DNA from: Xestospongia bergquistia
Lineage: Eukaryota > Porifera > Demospongiae > Haplosclerida > Petrosiidae
Length of the DNA stretch: 64,000 bases
Assembly (NCBI GenBank): GCA_963965975.1
Contig: OZ014412.1
Location: 7,316,708 to 7,380,707 of the forward strand
Direction of reading: 5' to 3'
Shown here: piece by piece, positions 29,286-40,246 of the stretch
Numbering within the stretch: position 1 is the first letter of the stretch
How the letters are laid out: each line of letters opens with the position of its first letter
Program-made: the position numbers and the translations under genes
The notes under the pieces: generated by a model
What the model saw: the letters and a program-made list of their open reading frames with translations, nothing else
Told to the model about the DNA's origin: nothing
The model's database searches: none

Positions 29286-32200
29286 TTACCGTTCTTGTCG
29301 TGGGTCAAAAGGTTTTACATCACAATAAACGAAGTCCTCTGATTGAAACTCTTGCATCATCTCATACTGTGCAATATGATTAAAAATATAATATAATTTT
29401 GATACTATATTAGACAACACAACACCTTTTTGCTTTCATCAAGACATAGTCCGATAACTGCTCCTCCACTGCCTGGAAATTTGGTAGCTGAACCATACTG
29501 TACATGTTGGTGTGGGTGTGTGTGAGAGAGAGAATGCTGTCAATATCATTTATTGATATGCACACACATTGACCTTCCTATATTAAATGTAATTGCTGTA
29601 TGTGATTTGTGTTTTTGTGACAAGTTGTAAATGAACAGGAACTGTCACTTTGATCTTGAAAGTAAGAGCAACTATAACTCCCAAGAGTATAACAAAATAT
29701 TGAACATCTGCTCTAAATATATACACATCATATTATTATATCAATGTCATAACTAAAGCAAATGTTTGTATTCAGATAAATTGTATACATATTACATAGA
29801 CTTTGCATATTTGTTGTGTATGATTGTGAAGTGGGAAATTTGGTAAGTATGGAATTTTGAAAATTGCTCTTAAAATGGCTTTTGGCCAGTTAAAATTTGG
29901 GAATTTAGGAGATTAGCATTAAGAAATAAATACAATTATTGTGACTGTAGTAGCAAAGACAAATCAAATAGTTTGATGGATAGGTAAATAACATACCTTT
30001 CTTCCTATTTCAATCATCTTCAAATTATACTCTCCTAGTGCCTCATCTGTATACATTTTTCTAACACAATTGTAACATGTAATTTAATGTAGTGAATATT
30101 TTATGAAATACATTTTTACCTTCGAAGGTCAAAATTTTGAGTCATCAATGACGCAAGTCTACAAACAAAGATTGACACTTTAATTAACTGCATGATAGCG
30201 TTGTTTTTTAAAAAATGTTAAATGTATGGATTTATTGTTATTTATTATTATTGTCTTTCTAACACTTACTCTTCGTGATCCTTTCTTTCAATGGCATCTC
30301 TATTAGAATATGAAGTAAGAGTGATTTATAATGTGATTGTTACTTTGCTTTGTCTGTGATAAGAGCAAGCTGTTGCATTCCTTGAACAATTTCTTCATCA
30401 CCTAACAAAATTAACGATAATTTATGATGTTCACTAGTTATTAATGGTAGATATACCATATAGGTAGTAAGACTATAATATATATTTATGTTAACTTTGA
30501 CATATTATAATTTTGTCTTTTTCATGTTTTATTCTCAAATTAAATTATAAAATAGCACTTCCTGTTAATGAAGTCCAAGTATGTAATTAAAATATAGTTC
30601 CAAAGTAGCTATATAGCTGTATTACCAATAAATAAAGTGCATGTAATACTATAAGAGCACATATAAATTCATATATTAAAAACATGAAGTGAATAATCTT
30701 TATTTATTGCTTTATTTTTCGACATACCTTGTAGCCATCTTTGTTTTACATTACTATGCATTTTCCCTATTAAACAAAGAAAATTATTTCATATACAAAG
30801 GAGTCATTTCTTCTATTACCTGAATCGCTAGGATCAGCAAGATAAGCTAACCACAATGGTGGCAGATTTGTAACTTCTAACATTTCATAGCTACCTAAGT
30901 ATATACAATACTGTCTAAATGTTATTATCATTTCTCTAAAAACTGACCATAACCTTGGCTCTCAATGACATCTTTATTAAAGTCCATATAAACCAGTCCC
31001 TCATAAACCTATAAATATATTAAATTATATTATTATTATATTATAAATATTATTATATATTTAAGTATAGGCATATTAAATATTAATAACTTCCTGTTTA
31101 AGATGGCTGCATAGCAACAGTTTATACGCAAGCATTCATTCAAGAAATTTGTTTGCGCATTAGGTACCATTTTTGTATTTATGATCACATATATAAGTAT
31201 AGGCATATTTAATATTGAGATGTTTTATTTTATTTTAACATATTGTTTTAACTATTAAATTGATTAGCAGAAACTGTTGACATTTCTACCTGAACTACTC
31301 TGTCTTGTAGACCAGCTTGTATAAACAGTTCTTTCATCTCTACATCAAGAACGAACTGAGGTTGTAATGGTTTAGGTATGTCCTATAAAAGAATGAAGAG
31401 GCAAATCAAAAATGAATAGATTAATGAAAAGAAGGATTGGATAAATGGATGGAGACAGTAGACAAAAAAGATGAAGAGAGACAGTACCTTTTCAGTTAGT
31501 TTAAAGAATCTCATGAGACATTTGAAAGTTGCACAAACAATGCCACTACTACCAGCTAATCCCTACATTAAAATAAAAAAAAATGAAGTGAGTGGTCTTT
31601 CTTTGACACATCAACAAGTCATAATGGATATTTTATAATTAATGGATAACAATAATAGGAAATTAATTCATTCTACTCTAAACCTTAAACATCAGAACTA
31701 TAATAATTATAATTAATAATTAAGTATTAATTTTACATTAAAATATAAAGTTCAATAGATTAGCCAAATAACTAACTACTTGTCTTGGTATGTTTGTTTC
31801 ATAACTGAGAGTGAAGTTCTTTTTAGCTAAGGCAATTCTATAATAGAAAGTGTTATAATATTGACATCAACTTGTATATATCCTACCCCTTCAAGGCACA
31901 GTACTGATAGAAACATTTACAAGTAGCTTGTAATAACCGCAAACCACCTAAATATCTAGCAGATAATAAAAATATAAGAGATAAATTGAAATAGATTAGC
32001 ATTTTAGATGAATCTTAATGATAAGGTATTAGAACAAGTTTTTGGTATTGGAATGAGTCTTAGTGATATGGTATTGGAATGAGTCTTAGTGATACGGTAT
32101 TGGAATGAATCTTAGTGATATGGTATATGGTATTGGAATGAGTCTTAGTGATACGGTATTGGAATGAATCTTAGTAATATGGTATATGGTATTGGAATGA

Positions 32201-35200
32201 ATCTTAGTGATACGGTATTGGAATGAGTCTTTTATAGGGAACATACACAGAGAGGTCAAGGATAAGAAAAGGGAGAATAAACATCTTACCCTTCTCTTTG
32301 ACTTATTCCATAAAGATCAGATAAACTACCAAATTCAGTAGGATCATTTAAAGGGTGCAAGTTGAGTTTCTAAACATCAGATAATATGGTTGATCTTACA
32401 TTATATACACTGGTCTGTCTTACAAGTTTACTTGATGGAGTGATAGAGACTTCAGCCCAAAAGTTTTTAATACTAAGAGCAATGGTTTTTCCATTAAAAC
32501 CATCAGAAGGATTACCAATTAATCCAATCCTGTAATAACAGCACTATCATATTAGATGTGTGCATGTGTTAAAGTTACAATTGACACTACTTAATGATAA
32601 TAAAGGCATGAACACAAACCTAGAGATTGAACCCATACTGTTGAAGACACACCCACTATTCTCTGACAGTATAAACATGTATATACTTTTTAAAGCTTAA
32701 AAAACTGTTTTCGTAATTCAGTGTAACACAATGAGAACTCTGTTGTTCCTTACCTAGCGTATGCTCTACACGTAATAGTGTCAGTGTCAGAGGATATAGG
32801 AGATTTTCCCTTGGAAAACAGCTTTATCCATTTCATATACTCATTTAAATGAATTTGACCAATTAGTTGAAAACGAGTGGGCAGTTTCATACCATATACC
32901 ATTCTCTTTTGTTCAATTAACCAAGACTACAACAATATAATGTCATATCATGTGATTGTCATGTGATTGTTATGTGTCTAACCATAAAGAAACCAAAAGC
33001 TCTTTGACTACGATCTTGAAATGTGATATTATATTGTGATAAAAGAGATAATGTTGATTTTAAGAAACAATAAAAAACCTATAGAGGAAATAGACAGTTC
33101 GTTACATTTGTGAGTTGAATTAATATTCAATTGATATTCATAGTATAATATTGCTATGAATATTTAATTAAGTGCTTCATAATAAGTAACTATTACTAGT
33201 TTATAGTCAGCCATTCCTAAAATATATATAGTAGTATTTACTACAAAGTTTACTGAGCTTGAAATGAAGGGAGCTATATAATGTGATTATACATGTAGTC
33301 TATGTTCCTTCCTAACTACACCCAACTTAGTGGACTAGGCAGCTGTGAATAAAATAAACTGGAAGCTAATATACTACATTTTTGTCTGATATTTAGAGAA
33401 GAAGTCTCATAAGAAGTCTTGTATTCGTAGGAGTCCTCTATACAAACAAGACATATTATAGTGCCTAATTTGTGCAGATAGAGCTGGGCCTACTCCTTAG
33501 TCTCACAATACTAAGCAATGCCTGTCATACAAATGTTCCTACTCACTGCTGTTTAATTTCAGTGACAGCCAAATAGCCTTTGACCAACACTAACCTGTCA
33601 TGTAACCATTTTTATTGTACCATTCTTATATAGTAAATAACTTACAGGACTGGCTAATCTAGATGATGTTTCATGTGGTTTTGGCTTCTCCAAAAACTTA
33701 ACGATTCTTAGTAAAAGTAACAGAAATCATACAATATTAAATAGTTCAAGTTATTACAATAAATTTACCTTCCTGTTGTGTTATCTACTTCAACAATGCC
33801 ACGTTGTTCTGTTGACTCTCCTTCTTCCAATTCATAATAGATCAAAAGATCACTTTTCTAAATTAAATAAAAAACAAGAATGAAATCATTGTTCTTGTTT
33901 GTTTCTCATGAAATATCTATAAAATCTTTACTTTAATGGCGAATACTATGAACACATTAAAGTAGTGAGTTTGAATATTATAATACTGTTAATATGACTT
34001 GTAATTGCTCTTATATAAACTTCACTACTAATGGCTACTATTTAAATGATTTTTATTCTAATAACTCTAATAGTGTATAGCTAATGTGGTCATATCACTT
34101 TTCATTTGAAAATATCAGTTCTTACTTTGTGTTTGAAATAGTCCAAGAGCTGCTCCACACTAAAGTTCTGATCAAATAACATATCTCCTGACACCTAATG
34201 AGAGAGAGAGAGAGAGCTCTGGCGGTTAAATATCAACTGTCTATTAACCTACCACCATAATATTTGTGTTAATCTTCTTTGAGCGTATTGCTAGCTCCAG
34301 ATCAGCAACAGCGCCATGACTTAACAAAGACGATAACAAAAACAAACTATTAATAGCAAGTGTTTCAAATCAAAATAAATTATTAAACAAAGTCTAATAC
34401 TTGTGTTGATTTAGTAAATATTAAGACTTAAACACACTAGATAGATAACACTAATATTATTGGAAAAAATCAAAAATAACTTGAGGAATGCTAGCATGAC
34501 AGAAGACACAGTAGTTGGAAAATATTATTACCTATTGTCTATGTTAGTTGAGCCATTATTGATAATGTTGTCAATAGGAAACTCATTTGCCGTTGCCCAT
34601 CGTTCATAATGCTTGTATCTTGAAGGAAGGAAGGAGAGAGGTTGGAATAAATGAAAGGATAAAAGAAAGGAAGGAAGAATTGAGAAGAAAAGAGAGTGCT
34701 CAGAGATATAATAATAATGATATGGGAATACAATGCTACTATAGTAATATTATTAAGCAATGTAAATTCATATTATGCCAAATTGCAGTGGGACCTACTT
34801 GTTGGCATTCGTCACTAGATAGACATCTTTGAATTGCTGACGACTATAAGAAGAGTAATTAATTATATTCATGAGTGTTTTAGTGATTACATGTACATGT
34901 ATTGACAAGACTATATGTTATTGTTACTACTATTATCATTAATTTCTCTTTCTCTCTATTACCTTTTTAAGAACTGCCACCAACAATCCAGTATTCGTTC
35001 TCCATCTTTTAATTCAGTAGCTGGGCGAGCAGGTAGGAGAGCTTTAGGGATGTTAATGAGATCAGTGAACTGGCCACTCTTATCTGCCTAAATATAAAAT
35101 TAATAAAATTATTTATCAAATTACAAGTTGATTTTCCAGGATAATGAGTGAATATACTAGACACAAATATTAAATGAACTCCTTACACTCAATGTACCAG

Positions 35201-35559
35201 ATAATTTGACAAAATTGGTGTGTAATGGAGCATAGTTTGTAATACATGATGTCTGTAATAATTTATAGATGAAGCATTAAAATTTGCCAAATTCTCAAAT
35301 TAACACTCTAGCCAAATTTTTAAAATATTATGGTATCATTATTAGAGGTTGGAGTTAAGACAGGCCAGGTTAATATCACAGACAATGCCCTGCCCCCTTG
35401 CTAAAGTAAAATATAATTTTGATTGGTACATACATTCTACAAGATGTTTTTATTTCATGAAGATTGTATGATCACTGTCTAGCAACAAAAACTCACCAAT
35501 ATCTCCTTTTCTAGCAACTCTCCGTGGCCAGCCACCATGATAACACAAGCCATCTCCAT
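29286..35559 (-). CDS. Nucleotidyltransferase / glucuronokinase fusion (26 exons, 646 aa)
   Basis: Predicted to phosphorylate D-glucuronate with a GHMP-kinase domain and, by analogy with animal fusion proteins, to couple this to a uridylyltransferase-like domain toward UDP-glucuronate. N-terminal domain: VIMVAGHGELLEKEI, PKALLPA, VYLVTNANKYKHYERWA, VSGDMLFD and FLEKPKP (sugar-nucleotide transferase). C-terminal kinase: RIGLIGNPSDGFNGKTIA, the ATP loop GLAGSSGIV, and SATKFPGSGGAVIG. Exons (minus order): 35497-35559, 35187-35252, 34963-35087, 34799-34843, 34532-34618, 34253-34319, 34126-34194, 33769-33857, 33646-33706, 32983-33078, 32754-32926, 32424-32529, 32290-32369, 31887-31955, 31780-31837, 31488-31562, 31290-31382, 30948-31008, 30820-30894, 30728-30766, 30344-30401, 30270-30299, 30120-30158, 29997-30060, 29426-29497, 29286-29366; sum 1941 nt. 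The second exon (66 nt) may be a cassette exon. Confidence 0.88.
32020..32235. repeat. Short tandem repeat in glucuronokinase intron
   Basis: Seven to eight copies of a 24-27-bp unit like TTGGAATGAGTCTTAGTGAT followed by ATGGTA, alternating ATGGTA/ACGGTA variants, inside the intron between exons 13 and 14. Confidence 0.85.
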
Positions 35560-35735
35560 AATTAGATGATTTTTATTTAACACGCGGCACATTTATATCC
35601 GCATTCCATAGGAGTTCCTAAGTTTAGCTAGAAAGAAGGAGAAAGGGTTGTTTTTTGTTTGTGCATTCGAGCAAGAAACTAATACCAGAATAAGAAAGTG
35701 ATAAGAAAGAGCGCTCGTTTTTCATCATACTTGTG
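35560..35735. promoter_or_regulatory. Putative bidirectional promoter, glucuronokinase / WH1-CRIB gene
   Basis: The divergent start codons are 176 bp apart. The interval contains an ACGCGGCAC element and AT-rich flanks but no obvious TATA box. Shared promoter use is inferred from spacing alone. Confidence 0.5.
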
Positions 35736-36743
35736 ATGGCCTCGGACACAGATTTTCACGTACCAGATCTCGAAATAACAGAGAGCCTTCTAGAAAGGGT
35801 TCAGTTCTCCGTGTCAAGCAGAAACGCCGAGTCCAAGATCTGCGAGACTGTGGCTCACATTTTTGGCTCCCCTATGGTGGTTTCTCCCAGAGCAATCGAC
35901 TGGAGCTACATTACTACTGGAATAATAGCTTTGTTAAGGAACAAAGAATTGGTCAAGAAGAAATACGTGTGGTCATTGAGTTTATGCATATACAACATTG
36001 AGTATGGAGTGCTGGTGTGGAAAGGATCCATTCCTTTGGACTGTAACTACACTGATGTCTCAGACAACTTCCATGTTTTGGCTCTAGAAGATGGACAAGG
36101 TATCTTGGGGATCATCTTTCAAGATCCTGACGCATCCAAACCGTTTTGTGCAACTGTGACCGAGTGGATCACTGAAGGATTAAAAGATGAAAAAGGAAAA
36201 CCACCTCCTGAGCCGCCAAAGATCAAATTTCGTAAGGAGATGATTTCCAAGCCCTGTAACTTTCAACATATTCAAGGATCACAAGCTATTGATGAATGTA
36301 TTGAGATCGAAAGAATTAAAGGTCAAATCTTAGCCTCACTGGCCAGTTTTAAATTGAAGGTCAGTACAGACAATGCTAGCCTCTCAAAACCCAGACAATC
36401 AAAATCCAAAAAGAAAGAGCCACCCAAACCAATAATACCCTTTAAAGAGATAGAAATACCATCAATGAGAATTGATAGAGTTCAGAATGAGACATCAGGA
36501 AACGGAGTTGCAAATGGTGCTCCTTCTACTTCAGAACAATACCAATTTCAAACCACGCCTCCCATTTCCCATAAAACCTCCCTTCCTCCAGAGGGACCAG
36601 AATCAGGTGGGTCAGGCAATAGTCAATCTAGTTCTCATTTAGGTCGATTATCTCCACTAAACTTAGAAGATGAGATTATACAGTCATTTGCATTTACTTC
36701 TCATCCTACTGGCTATGGTTATCTCTCTACCACTACTAGCTGA
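35736..36743 (+). CDS. WH1-like and CRIB-motif protein (335 aa, single exon)
   Basis: Likely cytoplasmic actin-regulatory or Rho-GTPase adaptor protein. An EVH1/WH1-like fold is suggested at about residues 15-155 (EYGVLVWKGSIPLDCNYTDVS, FHVLALEDGQGILGIIF, FCATVTEW), as in the WASP N-terminus. A CRIB-type motif follows at about 168-185 (ISKPCNFQHIQG), which in the family binds GTP-loaded Cdc42 or Rac. The rest is basic, then Pro/Ser-rich and disordered, ending in TTS. It lacks the proline-rich/VCA module that would activate Arp2/3, so it is WASP-N-like only. The codon at 35733 is GTG; ATG at 35736 is taken as start. It shares its upstream region with glucuronokinase. Confidence 0.65.
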   Translation: MASDTDFHVPDLEITESLLERVQFSVSSRNAESKICETVAHIFGSPMVVSPRAIDWSYITTGIIALLRNKELVKKKYVWSLSLCIYNIEYGVLVWKGSIPLDCNYTDVSDNFHVLALEDGQGILGIIFQDPDASKPFCATVTEWITEGLKDEKGKPPPEPPKIKFRKEMISKPCNFQHIQGSQAIDECIEIERIKGQILASLASFKLKVSTDNASLSKPRQSKSKKKEPPKPIIPFKEIEIPSMRIDRVQNETSGNGVANGAPSTSEQYQFQTTPPISHKTSLPPEGPESGGSGNSQSSSHLGRLSPLNLEDEIIQSFAFTSHPTGYGYLSTTTS

Positions 36744-38515
36744 AATACTCAGGTTCTATAATATATTTTATTCACAAGTAAGCGCCAGTAATAGTTATCA
36801 ACCAAGTTTGGTAAACTGTAGTGCTAATATGCTAAATATTTCATACTATGTCTTCATAGCCTTAGTGTACTTTGTAGCATGCAAGATCTAGTTGTTTATG
36901 AGGCTTTTGTTGACATCCTCTTTATATTAGATATACCAGGTGTTATGTACATTTTGTGTGTATAACTTGTTACCTGTTGGTAGTATCTAGTAAACAGTCT
37001 GTGAAAGTATGACTGATTGGTCAGTGTCAATATTGGTATGTAGTTTGTAGGTTGTGGTTAGATGAATTGATAGGTGGACAAATGGGTGGGTTGGGTGGAT
37101 GAATGTACATATAAATGGGTGATTGAGTGGACATATAAATGGGTGGTTGAATGGACTGGTTGCTGTGGATGGATGGGTGGATAAATTCATTTGAAAACTA
37201 ATGCAATTGATAACTTTAATGGATTATATACATGTACATGTACAACGAACAAATGATTGAAGTTGTTGTAAACATGATAATTAACAGTGATAACGAATAT
37301 GTTATTTCCTTCTTTCTGTAGTAACAAATCAGTTGACTATGTGACTGAAACACAATCATCATTCTCCCTCCTTGCTTCTCTCCTTGTTACTATTTTTAGC
37401 TCTTTTTGGGCTCTTACCTTATATGGAAATGCTTTATCTATTTTTGGATCTGTACAGACAGCGATGTCATAATGACACAACAAACACATAGGCTATATTT
37501 TTTAGTACATACTGTAATTATAATGTTAACATAAATACATGAAAGGGATTTTGCTGTTTGTAATAAGACTCGATAATTTATTGCCGATTATTTTTTCATA
37601 TTTTCTATGTTTTTGTACTTAAGACTGTTTCACAATTTTAATCACTAATTGTTGCTATGATCAACAAGAAACAAAGCTGTCTGCTATGATGTTAATGAGA
37701 TCAGAAAGTGTTGACGGTTGTACATGGTTATCTTAAGGTGTATAATTTAGTTAACACGTAGAGTGAACTACATCAACTATGAATCAAATAGGAATTGATT
37801 TTGTACCAGCATCTGCTGAGCTAGTCTGTTTATTTCAATTTTTTTTGATGTGATAAGTCAACTCTCAGTGTGGTGTTAATAGGATTAATTTTATTAGCAT
37901 ACCAGACATATTTGGTGTGTACAAGTTATGATTATTATTGGCACATCATGTATTCCATCAGTCAAATACTAAACATAGCTGGCTTCATAGAAGTATTCAA
38001 GTATTAACGCTAAACTGTTTTATTGTAGAATTTATCACTTTATAATTATGCCTATATAACAATACTGATCAACTCGAGTGTTACTATAAAACTGTCTCAT
38101 GGAACCGTGTGATCGTTACTATAGTCTCCTGGGAATAACAATGATACTAGTTCAAAGTGACTGTTTATACTTTTATAAACTTTCTTTTCATTTTACACTA
38201 TTTATTAACACTATACAATAAAAACATGTACAGGATGATACAATTAGTGCAATATTATTATGTATACACATTTGTTGATGTGTGTACAAAAATAATAATT
38301 GATAATATTTATACAAACATGTACAAATGAAATAAAAACATACAGATTGTATACTTGTACATGTTAATTGTAAGTAGTGTTATATCTTAAGAGTCAATTC
38401 ATTACTTGAAGTTGTTGATTTGATAGTACAATTAAATTGATAAAGTGATCCATGGAGCTGTTGTAGATTACAGCAATTAGGATGAACACATTACAGTGTT
38501 GATATAAACACTTGA
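36744..38515. other. Intergenic stretch, possible isolated exon, GGTGGAT simple repeat
   Basis: A degenerate GGTGGATGAAT-type simple repeat lies at 37055-37190. An acceptor-like TTTCTGTAG at 37320 precedes a 50-codon frame to 37472 encoding a hydrophobic segment (FSLLASLLVTIFSSFWALTLY); it could be a terminal exon, but no matching donor exon was found. The remainder is AT-rich with nothing recognised. Confidence 0.4.
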
Positions 38516-38520
38516 TGTGA

Positions 38521-38860
38521 ACTTAGGGTGACTCAATGTCAACACTGGGTGAGACTTGATGTCAACATAGGGTGACTCAATGTCAACACAGGGTGACTCG
38601 ATGTCAACAGTGGGTGAGACTTGATATCAACAAGAGTGACTCGATGTAAACTTAGGATAGGGCTTGATGTCAACACTGGGTGAGACTTGATGTCAACACA
38701 GGGTGATTCAACATGAACACAGGGTGAGACATGATGTCAACACTGGGTGAGACTTGATGTCAACAAGAGTGACTCGATGTAAACTTAGGATAGGGCTTGA
38801 TGTCAACACTGGGTGAGACTTGATGTCAACACAGGGTGATTCAACATGAACACCTTTTGA
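38521..38860. repeat. Minisatellite GGGTGAGACTTGATGTCAACA, array 1
   Basis: About 15 imperfect units of 20-23 bp alternating GGGTGACTCAATGTCAACA and GGGTGAGACTTGATGTCAACA forms. A higher-order duplication is visible: 38630-38720 and 38758-38850 match almost exactly. Confidence 0.9.
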
Positions 38861-38864
38861 TTAT

Positions 38865-39185
38865 TAACATGAACACATGTGACTTTGATGTGAACATGGT
38901 ATGATGGATTTGTAAACAGTCATGTAAGTGACTGAATTTAGATCCAAATATTATTCTTTTGATGATACATGTTTATTTACATGTATGATTTTGAGATGAA
39001 CACAAGAGAGAGAGAAAGAGAAATAAGTGACTTTGGTTACAGTGATACAATAACAATGACAATAGAAGGAGAAGGGTATAGTTATAATAATAATGACGAT
39101 CTTGACGACACAGAGAGATTCACAGATGTACTATATAATGACTGATGAGTAGACTTACAAAACATAGATGATTTTTTCTTTTTTG
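38865..39185. repeat. Direct repeat, copy 1 of about 320 bp
   Basis: Nearly identical to 39645-39990, from GACTTTGATGTGAACATG through AGTGACTGAATTTAGATCC, TACAGTGATACAATAACAATG and GATCTTGACGACACAGAGAG to the start of a T-rich tract. The two copies are about 780 bp apart and each is preceded by the TGTCAACA minisatellite. Confidence 0.93.
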
Positions 39186-39345
39186 TCATTTTTTGATTTT
39201 TTTCTATTTTTCTCACTTTTTGACTTTTCTTCTTTTTTCTTTTTTGTCATTTCTGTTTTTTTTTCTTTTTTTCCAGTTTTTTTGCCATTTTTCACATTTT
39301 TCTTTTTTCTTTCTTTCTTTTTTGTCATTTTTCTCTTCGATTTTT
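39168..39345. repeat. T-rich low-complexity tract 1
   Basis: About 180 bp of TTTTTCTTTTTTGTCAT-type sequence. Open frames rich in Phe and Ser across it are composition artefacts. Confidence 0.9.
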
Positions 39346-39348
39346 TTG

Positions 39349-39560
39349 GGTGAGACTCGATGTCAACACTGGGTGAGACTTAATGTTAATACGGGGTGAG
39401 ACTTGATGTCAACATAGGGTGACTCGATGTCAACACAGGATGACTCGATATCAACACTGGGTGAGACTTGATGTCAACAAGAGTGACTCGATGTGCACAG
39501 GGTGAGACATGATGTCAACATGGGGTGACTCAATGTCAACACAATATATGATATTGACAC
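39349..39560. repeat. Minisatellite GGGTGAGACTTGATGTCAACA, array 2
   Basis: Nine or more units of the same 20-23-bp family as array 1, directly after the first T-rich tract. Confidence 0.9.
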
Positions 39561-39644
39561 ATGATACCACAAGCACATATAACTTTAAAGGTGAACACAT
39601 GATTTGATGGTAACACATTATTGATATTTTGATGTGAACACCTT

Positions 39645-39990
39645 GTGATTATTAACATGATGTTAACATAACATGAACACATATGACTTTGATGTGAACA
39701 TGCTACGATGGATTTGTAAACAGTCATATAAGTGACTGAATTTAGATCCAAATATTATTCTTTTGATGATACATGTTTATTTACATGTATGATTTTGAGA
39801 TGAACACAAGAGAGAGAGAAAGAGAAATAAGTGACTTTGGTTACAGTGATACAATAACAATGACAATAGAAAGAGAAGGGTATAGTTATAATAATAATGA
39901 TGATCTTGACGACACAGAGAGATTCACAGATGTACTATATAATGACTGATGAGTATCATACAGACTTACAAAACATAGATGATTATTTTC
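39645..39990. repeat. Direct repeat, copy 2 of about 320 bp, with T-rich tract to 40195
   Basis: Second copy of the 38865-39185 unit with few substitutions and a small insertion (CATACA near 39958). It is again followed by a T-rich tract (39985-40195). The whole minisatellite plus unique plus T-tract module is therefore duplicated in tandem. Confidence 0.93.
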
Positions 39991-40246
39991 TTTTTTTGTC
40001 ATTTTTTCTTTTTTCTTTTTTAAATTTTTTTCCTTTTTTTTCTCTTTTTCTCATTTTTTGACTTTTTCTTTTCTTTTTAATTTTTTTCCTTTTTTTTGTT
40101 TTTTTTTAATTTTTTTAATTTTTTTTGCCATTTTTCACTTTTTTCTTTTCTGTTTTTCCTTCTCATTTCTGTCTCTGATTTTTTACTTTTACTGCATGAT
40201 TTATTATTACTTGTGGATAGGATGTACGTGTAGGAAGACTTGCTTA

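Noticed and set aside
39168..39399. Phe-rich small membrane protein frames
   Set aside because: They read through a T-rich low-complexity tract, with no conserved features.
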